Position numbers and translations under genes: made by a program. Positions 27,555 through 36,448 of a stretch of DNA of 64,000 bases are shown piece after piece. Under the pieces are notes generated by a model, which saw nothing but the letters and a program-made list of their open reading frames with translations, was not told the DNA's origin and searched no databases. Numbering within the stretch: position 1 is the first letter of the stretch; every line of letters begins with the position of its first letter. Source of the DNA: Mycobacterium sp. IDR2000157661 (GTDB lineage Bacteria > Actinomycetota > Actinomycetes > Mycobacteriales > Mycobacteriaceae); NCBI RefSeq assembly GCF_022317005.1, contig NZ_CP081006.1, positions 2,852,001 through 2,916,000 of the forward strand. The letters run 5' to 3'.

Positions 27555-29302
27555 GAGGTGCCACCGACGCTCGCGCCGAGCGACTGCGACGCCGCGAACT
27601 CGGCATACTCGGGGCAGTCCGCCAGCAGCGACTCGTGAGTGCCTGCGCCGACGATGCGGCCGTCCTCCACGACGAGGATCTGATCGGCCTGGGCCACCGT
27701 CGAGATGCGTTGCGACACAATCACGACCGTCGAGTCGGCAGAGACCTCTCGCAGCGCAGACCGGACCCTTGCGTCGGTGTGCACGTCGAGCGCGGAGAAC
27801 GCGTCGTCGAACAGGTACACCGCGGGTCTGCGGATCACCGCCCGCGCGATCGCCAACCGTTGCCGCTGACCGCCGGAGAAGTTGGCGCCGCCCTGAGCGA
27901 CGCGCATCAGCAGTCCGTCGGTGTGCGCGCGCACGAAGTCGTCGGCGGCGGCCACACGCAGCGCCTGCCACATCTCGTCTTCGGACGCCACACGTCCCGG
28001 GGTCGCGCCGAACTGCAGGTTGTCAGCCACGGTCCCGGAGAACAGGTAGCCACGCTGGGGAACCACACCGATCGCCGACCACAGATCTTCGGGGTCGTAG
28101 TCCCGTACGTCGACGTCGTCGATGCGCACCGAACCCGAAGTCGCGTCGTACATTCGGCAGATCAGCGCCACCAGTGTCGACTTGCCCGAACCGGTGGACC
28201 CGACCACGGCCGTGGTGGTCCCCGGCCGCGCGGTCAGCGAAACATCCTGCAGCACCGGCTGTTCGGCACCCGGATAGCAGTACGTCGCGTTCACCAGCCG
28301 GATCTCTCCGCGGATCGAGGACGGCCGCACCGGGTGTTGCGGGCTGGTGATCTTCGCCTCGGTGGCGAGCACCTCGCCGATGCGGTCGGCCGACACCGAC
28401 GCGCGCGGGATGATGACGAGGATGAACGTCGCCAGCAACACGGCCATCAGGATCTGCATGAAGTAGGACAGGAACGCGATGAGCGCGCCGACCTCCATCT
28501 GGCCGGCGTCGATGCGCAACCCGCCGAACCAGATCAACGCGACGCTGGAGACGTTGATGACCAGCGTGGTGGTGGGCAACATCAGCGCCTGCCACCGGCC
28601 CGCCTCCAACGCGGTGTCGGCCAGCGCCCGGTTGGCCTCGGCGAAGCGGTTGCGCTCGAACGGTTCCCGGGCGAACGCGCGGACGACCCGCAGCCCCGAC
28701 AACTGCTCGCGCATCACTCGGTTGATGCCGTCGACCAGGCGCTGCATTCGCCGGAAGATCGGCAGCAGGTGCCGCACGATCCAGTAGTTGGCCAGCGCCA
28801 GGACGGGCACGCTGACCAGCAGCAGCCACGACAACCCGGCGTTGAGGTGGACGGCCATCAGGATGCCGCCGACCGACATGATCGGCGCGGTGATCAGCAT
28901 CGTGCACGTCAGTTGCACCAGCAGCTGGATCTGCTGCACGTCGTTGGTGGTGCGGGTCAGCAGCGACGGGGCGCCGAAGCGTGCCGTCTCCTCGGCCGAG
29001 AAGCCGGTCACGTGGTGGAACATCGCCGAGCGCAGGTCGCGACCGAATCCCATGCCCGCGCGCGAACCGAAGTACACCGCACCGACCGCACACACCACCT
29101 GCAGCGCGGTGACGGCCAGCATGACACCGCCCAACTCGACGATCCGCCGCAGGTTGCCGGTCGCGACCCCGTCGTCGATGATCGCCGCGTTCACGGTCGG
29201 CAGGTACAGCGAGGCGAGCGTGCTGATGACCTGGAAGACGGCGACGGTCGCCAGCAGCCCTCGGTATGGCCGCGCATACTGTCGCAGCAGCGCCCACAGC
29301 AT
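27551..29302 (-). CDS. ABC exporter half-transporter (Rv1273c-like) with degenerate ATP site
   Basis: 583 residues from ATG 29302 ([15 protein letters not shown]); ATG 29320 would add six residues. Six membrane helices, then a nucleotide-binding domain: Walker [10 protein letters not shown] and a canonical signature [14 protein letters not shown]. However, Walker B is [12 protein letters not shown], with Asp in place of the catalytic Glu, and the switch region is IVSQRIST, with Gln in place of His. These substitutions mark the non-hydrolysing site of heterodimeric exporters. The intact signature would complete the catalytic site of the partner subunit. First gene of a two-gene operon. Confidence 0.88.
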   Translation of the reverse strand: MLWALLRQYARPYRGLLATVAVFQVISTLASLYLPTVNAAIIDDGVATGNLRRIVELGGVMLAVTALQVVCAVGAVYFGSRAGMGFGRDLRSAMFHHVTGFSAEETARFGAPSLLTRTTNDVQQIQLLVQLTCTMLITAPIMSVGGILMAVHLNAGLSWLLLVSVPVLALANYWIVRHLLPIFRRMQRLVDGINRVMREQLSGLRVVRAFAREPFERNRFAEANRALADTALEAGRWQALMLPTTTLVINVSSVALIWFGGLRIDAGQMEVGALIAFLSYFMQILMAVLLATFILVIIPRASVSADRIGEVLATEAKITSPQHPVRPSSIRGEIRLVNATYCYPGAEQPVLQDVSLTARPGTTTAVVGSTGSGKSTLVALICRMYDATSGSVRIDDVDVRDYDPEDLWSAIGVVPQRGYLFSGTVADNLQFGATPGRVASEDEMWQALRVAAADDFVRAHTDGLLMRVAQGGANFSGGQRQRLAIARAVIRRPAVYLFDDAFSALDVHTDARVRSALREVSADSTVVIVSQRISTVAQADQILVVEDGRIVGAGTHESLLADCPEYAEFAASQSLGASVGGTS

Positions 29303-29412
29303 CCCGCTACTGTCGCACATCGCTTCCGGGCACCCACGCCGCACAGCGCCTGAGAGTCGGCTGAGTCCGCAGGTCAACCGGCATGTCGGTGGTTGACCGT
29401 CTGACCTGTCGC

Positions 29413-29418
29413 TACAGT
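29413..29418 (+). promoter_or_regulatory. -10 hexamer, probable leaderless promoter of lprB
   Basis: TACAGT ends 7 nt before GTG 29426. It overlaps the other candidate start (GTG 29417), which makes that start unlikely. Confidence 0.45.
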
Positions 29419-29425
29419 GCATGGC

Positions 29426-29983
29426 GTGACCCACAGCACGCGCGCGACACGCTGCCTCGCCGTTGCGGCCGCAGCTGTCATCTCGCTGGTCACCGCATGC
29501 TCGGACTCCGAGCCCACGGGTCCGCAGGTGCCGCAGGACACGTCCGCGCCCCAGCAGGACGTCGCGCACGGCCCCTTCTTCCCCCAGTGCGGTGGTGTCA
29601 GCGACGAGGAGATCACCAAGCAGACCCGGGTACCGGGGCTGGTCAACACCGCCAAGACCTCGGTGGGCTGTCAGTGGCTGGCCGGCGGCAGCATCCTGGG
29701 CCCGCACTTCTCGTTCACCTGGTTCCGTGGCAGCCCGATCGGCCGCGAGCGCAAGACGATGGAACTGTCGCGCACCGCGGTCGAGGACATCAACATCGAA
29801 GGTCACGACGGGTTCATCGGCTACACCGAGGACCCGACGGCGGGGGTCAACCTGTGTGAGGTCGGCATCCAGTTCGACGACGACTTCATCGAGTGGTCGA
29901 TCAGCTACGGCGCGCCGCCGTTCCCGGACCCCTGCGACGTCGCCAAGGAATTGACCCGCCAATCGATTGTGAACTCCGAATGA
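29426..29983 (+). CDS. lprB: Lipoprotein LprB
   Basis: 185 residues from GTG 29426. The signal peptide ends in the lipobox LVTAC, with lipidated Cys at about residue 25, so the protein is anchored on the outer face of the membrane. The mature part has Cys at QCGG, VGCQWL, NLCEVG and DPCDV and belongs to the DUF3558-type mycobacterial lipoproteins. The gene overlaps lprC (ATGA); the two encode similar proteins of equal length and probably arose by duplication. It is divergent from the ABC exporter genes, as Rv1274 is. The function is unknown. Confidence 0.87.
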   Translation: MTHSTRATRCLAVAAAAVISLVTACSDSEPTGPQVPQDTSAPQQDVAHGPFFPQCGGVSDEEITKQTRVPGLVNTAKTSVGCQWLAGGSILGPHFSFTWFRGSPIGRERKTMELSRTAVEDINIEGHDGFIGYTEDPTAGVNLCEVGIQFDDDFIEWSISYGAPPFPDPCDVAKELTRQSIVNSE

Positions 29984-30537
29984 GAAGCGTGTCGCCGCGT
30001 CGGCCGGCCGCGGGCATCGCCGCCGTGCTCGCCGCCCTCGCCGTCCTGACGGGTTGCACCCAGACCGTCGAGGGCACCGCGGCCAGGGCCGGGTCGGGCG
30101 ACGTTCCCCGGAACAACGAATCCGAGCGCGAATACCCGAACCTGCTCAAGGAGTGCGACGTCCTGACGGAGGACATCCTGGCCGAGACCGTCGGCGCCGA
30201 TCCGCTGGACATCCAGAGCACCTTCGTCGGCGCCGTGTGCCGCTGGCAGGCGGCCAACCCGGCGGGCCTGGTCGACATCACCCGGTTCTGGTTCGAGCTG
30301 GGCGATCTCGACCACGAGCGCCAGGTCGCCGAGCGGCTCGGGTACCAGATCGAGGACAAGCGCGTGGCGGGCATCCAGTCGTTCGTGATGCGCCCGAACG
30401 ACCCGAACGGCGCCTGTGGGGTGGCCAGTGACGCCGCCGGCGTCGTCGGCTGGTGGGTCAACCCGCAGTCGCCCGGCATCGATGCCTGCGGGATGGCGCT
30501 CAAGCTGATGGAGCTGACGCTGGCCACCCGCGCCTAA
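29980..30537 (+). CDS. lprC: Lipoprotein LprC
   Basis: 185 residues from ATG 29980, overlapping the lprB stop. The signal peptide ends in the lipobox VLTGC at about residue 26. The mature part (EYPNLLKECDVLTEDILAET then VCRWQAANPAGLVDIT) is DUF3558-like with the same Cys spacing as LprB. It overlaps the convergent sixA gene by 4 bp. Expected to sit in the cell envelope next to LprB; a direct role is not known. Confidence 0.87.
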   Translation: MRSVSPRRPAAGIAAVLAALAVLTGCTQTVEGTAARAGSGDVPRNNESEREYPNLLKECDVLTEDILAETVGADPLDIQSTFVGAVCRWQAANPAGLVDITRFWFELGDLDHERQVAERLGYQIEDKRVAGIQSFVMRPNDPNGACGVASDAAGVVGWWVNPQSPGIDACGMALKLMELTLATRA

Positions 30538-31052
30538 CGGGGCACGTGGAAGGTGACCAGGGCGGCGCCGTCGAGCGCCAGCTGGTCCCACCGGCCGCCG
30601 ATGCGTAGCACCGCGATGGCCGAAGTCGGAAACTTCACCGAGATATGTTCGGCTGCAGCGGAATTACTGCTCTCGGCGGCGCACAGGCCGAGGGCGACCG
30701 CGGACATCGCGGGTTCGTGGCCGATCACCAGCAGCGTCTGCACGTCGGTGTCGAAGCGTGACTGCGCGCCGTTGATCACGTCGATCACGGTGCCCGGTGT
30801 CGCGTCGTAGAGCCGGTCTAGGTAGTCGACCGGCGCCGCGATGCGGGTGCGGGCCAGGGTCTCGCGTGTCCTGGCGGCCGTCGAGCACAGGACGGCGTCG
30901 ACGCTCGGCGCGTTCGTCCTGAGCCAGTCACCGGCCAGCCCCGCCTCGCGCACCCCCCTTGGTGCCAACGGCCGATCGTGGTCGAGGACCCCCGGCGGGT
31001 AGTCCGACTTGGCGTGCCGGAGCAGCAGCAGGGTGCGGTACGGGGCACTCAT
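30534..31052 (-). CDS. SixA-type histidine phosphatase
   Basis: 172 residues. The N-terminal LLLLRHAKSDYPPG holds the phosphate-accepting His of the branched RHG (histidine phosphatase) superfamily in the short SixA form. A second His is in VIGHEPAMS and the conserved Arg in ARTRETLARTRI. SixA enzymes remove phosphate from phosphohistidine on phosphorelay proteins; substrates in mycobacteria are unknown. It lies between lprC and sbcD, as Rv1276c does. Confidence 0.87.
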   Translation of the reverse strand: MSAPYRTLLLLRHAKSDYPPGVLDHDRPLAPRGVREAGLAGDWLRTNAPSVDAVLCSTAARTRETLARTRIAAPVDYLDRLYDATPGTVIDVINGAQSRFDTDVQTLLVIGHEPAMSAVALGLCAAESSNSAAAEHISVKFPTSAIAVLRIGGRWDQLALDGAALVTFHVPR

Positions 31053-31156
31053 TCGATCAACGGTAGGGCATGCCGCGCGACGTCCCGGGACTTGTCGGGG
31101 CCCGGTCCTACACTCGCGGTGCCCGGCAATCGAACAAACCCAGGGGAGGGGGCGAG

Positions 31157-32305
31157 ATGCGATTCGTGCACACCGCCGATTGGCAACTCGGCATGACCCG
31201 CTACTTCCTCAACGGCGAGGCCCAGCCGCGGTATTCGGCCGCGCGGCGGGACGCCGTCGCCGGTCTCGGGCGGCTCGCCGCCGACGTGGGCGCCGAGTTC
31301 GTGGTCGTTGCCGGCGACGTCTTCGAGCACAACCAGTTGGCCCCGCGCGACGTCGGCCAGTCGCTGGAGGCCATGCGCGCGATCGGCGTTCCGGTGTACC
31401 TGCTGCCGGGCAATCACGACCCGCTCGACGCCTCGTCGGTCTACACCAGCGCGCTGTTCACCGCGGAGTGCCCCGACAACGTCACGGTGCTCGACCGTGC
31501 CGGTGTCCACGAGGTCCGGCCCAGCCTGCATCTGGTGGCCGCCTCGTGGACGTCCAAGGCGCCGGCGTCGGACCCGGTCGCAGGCGTGCTGGAGGACCTG
31601 CCCGCCGACGGCACGGCCCGCATCGTCGTCGGTCACGGCGCGGTCGACATCCACGTGCCGGACAAGGACCGGCCGTCACTGATCCGCCTCGCCGCGCTCG
31701 AGGCCGCCATAGAGCGCGGCGCGGTGCACTATGTGGCCCTGGGAGACAAGCACTCTCGTATGCAGGTCGGCACCACCGGCCGGATCTGGTACTCCGGGTC
31801 TCCCGAAGTCACCAACTACGACGACATCGAGACCGATCCGGGCCACGTGCTGGTCGTCGACGTCGACGAGGACGACCCCGCCCACCATGTGCGGGTCGCA
31901 CCGCAGAAGGTGGGGCGGTGGCGGTTCGTCACGCTGCGCCGCGGGGTCGACGACAACCGCGACATCGCCGACCTCGACATCAACCTCGACCAGATGCCGG
32001 ACAAGGAACGCACGGTGGTGCGCATCGCGCTGACCGGATCGCTCACCGTCACCGACAAGGCCGCGCTCGACGCCTGCCTCGACAAGTATCACCGTCTGTT
32101 CGCCGCGATGAGCCTGTGGGAGAAGCAGACCGAGATCGCGGTGCTTCCGGCCGACGGAGAGTTCGACGACCTGGGCATCGGCGGTTTCGCGGCCTCGGCG
32201 GTCGACGAGTTGGTCACGGCCGCCCGCACCGGCGGTGCCGACGCCGAGGACGCACGCGCCGCGCTGGCCCTGCTGCTGCGGCTCGCGGATCGGGGCGTGG
32301 CGTGA
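31157..32305 (+). CDS. sbcD: DNA repair nuclease SbcD-like (Mre11 family)
   Basis: 382 residues from ATG 31157, behind a good ribosome site (GGGAGGGGGCGAG). The metallophosphoesterase motifs occur in order: HTADWQLG, VAGDVFEHNQ, LPGNHDPLD, VVGHGAVDIH and GDKHSRMQ. They hold two Mn2+ ions. With its SbcC partner it would process DNA ends and hairpins. The stop overlaps the next gene's GTG start (GTGA), so the two subunits are translationally coupled, as in Rv1277-Rv1278. Confidence 0.9.
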   Translation: MRFVHTADWQLGMTRYFLNGEAQPRYSAARRDAVAGLGRLAADVGAEFVVVAGDVFEHNQLAPRDVGQSLEAMRAIGVPVYLLPGNHDPLDASSVYTSALFTAECPDNVTVLDRAGVHEVRPSLHLVAASWTSKAPASDPVAGVLEDLPADGTARIVVGHGAVDIHVPDKDRPSLIRLAALEAAIERGAVHYVALGDKHSRMQVGTTGRIWYSGSPEVTNYDDIETDPGHVLVVDVDEDDPAHHVRVAPQKVGRWRFVTLRRGVDDNRDIADLDINLDQMPDKERTVVRIALTGSLTVTDKAALDACLDKYHRLFAAMSLWEKQTEIAVLPADGEFDDLGIGGFAASAVDELVTAARTGGADAEDARAALALLLRLADRGVA

Positions 32306-34923
32306 AGCTACACCGATTGGCACTGAGCAACTATCGCGGCATCAGCCACCGCGAGATCGTCTTCCCGGACCGCGGCGTCGTGGTGGTCTGCGGCGCCAAC
32401 GAGGTCGGCAAGTCGTCGATGATCGAGGCGCTCGACCTGTTGCTGGAGGCCAAGGACCGGTCTACGAAGAAGGAAGTCAAAGAGGTCAAGCCGACGCATG
32501 CCGATGTCGGCGCCGAAGTCACGGCCGAAATATCGACGGGGCCATATCGTTTCGTGTACCGAAAGCGGTTTCACAAGCGCTGCGAGACGGAGCTGACGGT
32601 CCTGGCGCCGCGACGTGAACAGTTCACCGGTGACGAAGCGCACGAGCGGGTCAACGCGATGCTCGCCGAGACGGTCGACACCGATCTGTGGCAGGCGCAA
32701 CGGGTGCTGCAGTCGGCGTCCACCGCCGCAGTGGACCTGTCCGGGTGTGACGCGCTGTCGCGCGCGCTGGACGTCGCCGCCGGCGAGGCGGTCGCCGTAT
32801 CGGGTACCGAGCCGCTGCTGATCGACCGCGTCGAGGCCGAGTACGGCCGGTACTTCACCCGCACCGGCCGGCCGACAGGGGAGTGGCTGGCGGCCGTCAA
32901 GCGGCTGCAGGCCGCCGAGGAGCGAGTGGCCGCCGCGGCCGCCGCCGTTGCTGAGGTCGACGACGCGGTGCGCAGGCACGCGGTGCTCACCGGCGAACTC
33001 GCCCGTTTGGCCCCCGAGCGCGCCGACGCGTCGAGAAAGCTGGCCGCCGCACGGGAGGCCGCCGACGCGGTGGCGGAACTGACCCGCCAGCTCAAGGAGG
33101 CTCGGCTGGTCGCCGATGCCGCGCAGGCCAACCATGACGCGTCGCGTGCCGCGATCGAGGAGCGGGGCAAGCTGCGCGCCGACATCGAGCAGCGGGCTGC
33201 CGCGATCGCCGTACTCGAGGTGTCGGTGGCGACGGCCGCAGAGGACCTGGAGACCGCAGCCGAGGTGCGGCAGGACGCCGACGCCACTGCCGAGCAGGCG
33301 CGAGAAGCGTTGGCGGCGAGTCAGGCCCGGGGCGAGGCCGCCCGTCGCGCGGTACAGGAGCTGACCGACCGTGACGAGGCGGACCGGATCGCTGCGAGGC
33401 TGGCCACGATCGACGCCGCGCAGCGCGAACGCGACGGCGTCGAAGCGGACCTCGCATCGATCATGCTCTCCGACGAGGCCATGCGGGCGATCGAGGAGGC
33501 CAAGGCGGCGGTCGACATCGCCACGGCGCAGGTGGAGTCGGCGTCCGCACAGATCGAGTTGGTCGCGCTGGCCCAGGTTCAGCTCCGCGTCGACGGCGAG
33601 ACGGTCACCCTGAGCACGGGCCAGTCATGGTCGACGAGTGTGAGCGCCGAAACCGACATCGAGGTGCCCGGCGTGCTGACCGCACGCCTGGTGCCCGGAT
33701 CGCCTGCTTCGCAGACACGCGCACGACATGATGCCGCGCAGCAGGTGTTGGCCTCAGCGCTGGCCGACGCCGGCGTCGGCGACCTGGCGGCGGCGCGGGC
33801 CACCGACCTGCGACGCCAACAGCTGCTCGCGACCCGGGACCGGGCCTGCGCCACGTACCGGGCCCTTGTCGCCGACGAGTCGCCCGACCAGTTGCGGGTT
33901 CGCCTGGCCGCACTGCGCGAGCGTCAACCCGGCCACGCCGATCTGTTCGACGTCGACATCGCCGCGGCCCGCGCCGAACTCGAGGCCGCATCGGCTGCGC
34001 AGAAAGAGGTGTACGCCGACTGCGAGATGCGCCGCAAGGTCGCCGTCGCCGCCGCTGAACAACTGGGCGACAAGCAGGTCCGGGTCACCGTGCTGCGGGA
34101 CAAGCTGGCCACCGCGCAGACCGAGCTCGGCAACTCCCGTCGGCGCCTGGACGAACAGCGCTCAGCGATCGCCGACGAGGCGCTGGCCGGCAGAGCGCAG
34201 GCGCACGCGGAGGAAGCTCGGCGGGCCGCCGAACTGGTCGCCGAACTCAGCGCGGAGGTCGCTCAGACGGCTCCGGACGCCGTCGCGGCCGCGATGGCCG
34301 AGGCGCAACATCAGGCCGATGCCCTGACTGCGGCTCACGACGAAGTGGCGGGCGCGTTGCGGGACCTGAGCGCACAGCTGAAGGTGTACGGCACCCAGGG
34401 ACGCAAGGGGCAACTGGACGAGGCGGAGACCGAACGCGAGCATGCCGTGGCCGAACACATTCGGGTGCAGCGTCGAGCGCGCGCTGCCGAGCTGCTGCGG
34501 TCGGTGATCGAGCGGCACCGGGACGCGACCCGGCAGCGCTACGTCGACCCGTTCCGTGGTGAGTTGGAGCGCCTGGGGCGGTTGGTGTTCGGCGACAGCT
34601 TCGAAGTCGAGGTGGACAGCGAGCTACGCGTCTGCAGCCGCACGCTTGCTGGCCGCACCGTGCCCTACGAGTCGCTGTCCGGCGGCGCCAAGGAGCAACT
34701 GGGCATCGTGGCACGGTTGGCGGGCGCGGCGCTGGTGGCCGAGGAGGACACTGTCCCGGTGATCATCGACGACGCGTTGGGCTTCACCGACGCCGACCGG
34801 CTGGTCAAGATGGGTGCGGTGTTCAACGCGGTCGGCGGTGACGGGCAGGTGATCGTGCTGACGTGCAGCCCCGATCGCTATGCCGCGGTGGACGGCGCTC
34901 ACCACATCGAGCTCAACAACTGA
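32302..34923 (+). CDS. SbcC/YhaN-like AAA ATPase with coiled coils, no zinc hook
   Basis: 873 residues from GTG 32302. The Rad50-like head is split between the two ends: Walker A CGANEVGKSSMIEALD near residue 35, and at the C-terminus the signature LSGGAKEQLGIVARL followed by Walker B VPVIIDDALGFTD. Between them lie two long Ala/Glu/Arg-rich coiled coils. They are separated at about residues 415-475 by a Val/Thr/Ser-rich, beta-like insert, where SbcC/Rad50 has its zinc hook. No C-x2-C motif occurs anywhere in the protein. It should form the DNA-tethering ATPase of the SbcD-type nuclease but cannot join through a classical hook. Confidence 0.85.
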   Translation: MKLHRLALSNYRGISHREIVFPDRGVVVVCGANEVGKSSMIEALDLLLEAKDRSTKKEVKEVKPTHADVGAEVTAEISTGPYRFVYRKRFHKRCETELTVLAPRREQFTGDEAHERVNAMLAETVDTDLWQAQRVLQSASTAAVDLSGCDALSRALDVAAGEAVAVSGTEPLLIDRVEAEYGRYFTRTGRPTGEWLAAVKRLQAAEERVAAAAAAVAEVDDAVRRHAVLTGELARLAPERADASRKLAAAREAADAVAELTRQLKEARLVADAAQANHDASRAAIEERGKLRADIEQRAAAIAVLEVSVATAAEDLETAAEVRQDADATAEQAREALAASQARGEAARRAVQELTDRDEADRIAARLATIDAAQRERDGVEADLASIMLSDEAMRAIEEAKAAVDIATAQVESASAQIELVALAQVQLRVDGETVTLSTGQSWSTSVSAETDIEVPGVLTARLVPGSPASQTRARHDAAQQVLASALADAGVGDLAAARATDLRRQQLLATRDRACATYRALVADESPDQLRVRLAALRERQPGHADLFDVDIAAARAELEAASAAQKEVYADCEMRRKVAVAAAEQLGDKQVRVTVLRDKLATAQTELGNSRRRLDEQRSAIADEALAGRAQAHAEEARRAAELVAELSAEVAQTAPDAVAAAMAEAQHQADALTAAHDEVAGALRDLSAQLKVYGTQGRKGQLDEAETEREHAVAEHIRVQRRARAAELLRSVIERHRDATRQRYVDPFRGELERLGRLVFGDSFEVEVDSELRVCSRTLAGRTVPYESLSGGAKEQLGIVARLAGAALVAEEDTVPVIIDDALGFTDADRLVKMGAVFNAVGGDGQVIVLTCSPDRYAAVDGAHHIELNN

Positions 34924-34984
34924 GGGCGGCAATCTCCACCGATCTCCGGGTGACCCTGTCATAGTGGGTCTAGGGGACATCGAG

Positions 34985-35770
34985 GTGAGCATCAGCGAAA
35001 CCCACGGGACGACCGGACGCGATCTCTGGCCGCCGGTGGTGCTGCTGCTCCTGGCCGGTGTCGGCTGGTGGTGGTCGGTGGCCAGCGCCGGCGACATGGG
35101 CGCCGATGACGCGATGGCCGGCGCTATGGCCGATGCAATGCCGATGGACTCCCAACCGACCATGTCGTTCGTCGCCTTCCTGGTCGCATGGGTGGCGATG
35201 ATGGCGGCGATGATGTTCCCTGCGGTGGTGCCGGTGGTCCGGCTCTACCGCCAGGCCGCGGCGAGGGGTAACGCCGCCCCGACGGCGTTCTTCGTCGGTG
35301 GCTACCTCGCGTTGTGGACTGTTGTCGGGGTTCCGGCGTACGTCGCCTGGCGTCGGCTCGAGGAGCCCCTGATGACCGGCAGCCCGTGGGCGGGCAGGGT
35401 CGCCGGGGCGGTCGCGGTGGCCGCGGGGCTGTATCAACTGACACCGCTCAAGACGGTGTGTCTGCGGCACTGCCGATCACCGATGTCGTTCTTCCTGCGA
35501 CACGGCAGGCGCCTCGACCGTCCCACCGGTGCCTTTGTCGCCGGCGGCCGTCACGGAGTGTTCTGCGTGGGCTGCTGCTGGCTGCTCATGGCGCTGCTGG
35601 TGGCCTTCGGCGCAATGCATCTGGCGTGGATGCTGGTGTTCGCGGTGCTGATCCTCGTGGAGAAGACCGCCCCGTTCGGTGAGCAGTTCGCCCGCGCGAC
35701 GGGAGTCGCGCTGCTGGCCCTGGGTGCCGCGTTGTTGGTGCAACCGGAACTCATTACCCATCTCCTCTGA
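34985..35770 (+). CDS. DUF2182 integral membrane protein, putative metal site
   Basis: 261 residues from GTG 34985, preceded by AGGGG at ribosome-site distance. About six helices. Two features suggest metal binding. The first is a Met-rich outer segment at about residues 38-60 (Met at 38, 44, 48, 52, 54 and 60) followed by MMAAMMF. The second is a set of Cys near the membrane, C159-x3-C163 (CLRHC) and C194-x2-C197-C198 (FCVGCCW). It lies 14 bp upstream of a DUF1326 gene with its own Cys cluster, a pairing I know from other bacteria. No function is established. Confidence 0.8.
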   Translation: MSISETHGTTGRDLWPPVVLLLLAGVGWWWSVASAGDMGADDAMAGAMADAMPMDSQPTMSFVAFLVAWVAMMAAMMFPAVVPVVRLYRQAAARGNAAPTAFFVGGYLALWTVVGVPAYVAWRRLEEPLMTGSPWAGRVAGAVAVAAGLYQLTPLKTVCLRHCRSPMSFFLRHGRRLDRPTGAFVAGGRHGVFCVGCCWLLMALLVAFGAMHLAWMLVFAVLILVEKTAPFGEQFARATGVALLALGAALLVQPELITHLL

Positions 35771-35784
35771 TCGAAAGGCACATC

Positions 35785-36411
35785 ATGACGACGACGGAGC
35801 AACGGCTGCGGTGGCATCTGAAGGGCCGCGGCTACGAGTTCTGCAACTGCGCGCCCGGGTGCGGGTGCAACTTCCACGGGTTCCCCACGTCGGCCGACGG
35901 CAGCTGCCGGGCGATGGTCGGCAACCACATCATCGACGGGGCCTGCGGTGACGTCGACCTCTCCGGCGTCAAGGCGATCGCGGTGATCGACTGGCCGAAG
36001 GCCATCCACGACGGCGGCGGCAAAGCGGTCTTCATCGTCGAACCCGAGACCGCCGACGAACAGATCGACAGCCTGGCACAGATCTACACCGGTCAGCTGG
36101 GCGGCGACCCATGGGGCATATTGGGGACCACGTTTGAGGTGGCCGGACTCGTCAAGGCGCCGATCAGCTTCGAGGGCAACGGAATTCACACCACCATGAC
36201 AGCCGAGGGTGTCGGCCGCGCCACCGGGGGCAGTTTCAAGAACCCCGTCACCGGCGAGCCCCACCAGGCGCAGATCGTGCTGCCCGACGGCTTCATCTGG
36301 ACTCGCGGCGAGTGCGGGATCGGCACCTTCTCCGTCGAAGCCGAAGGTATCCGGCTCGACTTCACCGACACCAACTGGATCCTGTACGAGTTCGACTGGT
36401 CCAACAACTGA
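35785..36411 (+). CDS. DUF1326 family protein with Cys cluster, partner of DUF2182
   Basis: 208 residues behind a clear ribosome site (GAAAGG). Near the N-terminus YEFCNCAPGCGCNFHGFPTS holds four Cys (20, 22, 26 and 28) in a C-x-C-x3-C-x-C array, with further Cys at SCRAM, GACGD and GECGI. This looks like a metal- or cluster-binding site. No signal peptide or membrane helix, so it should be cytoplasmic and may work with the DUF2182 membrane protein directly upstream. The family has no assigned role. Confidence 0.82.
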   Translation: MTTTEQRLRWHLKGRGYEFCNCAPGCGCNFHGFPTSADGSCRAMVGNHIIDGACGDVDLSGVKAIAVIDWPKAIHDGGGKAVFIVEPETADEQIDSLAQIYTGQLGGDPWGILGTTFEVAGLVKAPISFEGNGIHTTMTAEGVGRATGGSFKNPVTGEPHQAQIVLPDGFIWTRGECGIGTFSVEAEGIRLDFTDTNWILYEFDWSNN

Positions 36412-36422
36412 ACCCTACGCGG

Positions 36423-36441
36423 GTTGATCAACTCCTAGACT
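36423..36441 (+). promoter_or_regulatory. Promoter of the GMC oxidoreductase gene with palindrome
   Basis: TAGACT (36436-36441) ends 7 nt before ATG 36449, suggesting a leaderless message. A perfect 10-bp palindrome, GTTGATCAAC (36423-36432), sits just upstream of it where a repressor could bind. Confidence 0.4.
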
Positions 36442-36448
36442 TCGGCAG

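Noticed and set aside
31009..32301. Long upstream extension of the SbcC-like frame
   Set aside because: It only shadows sbcD in another frame; the real start is the GTG overlapping the sbcD stop.
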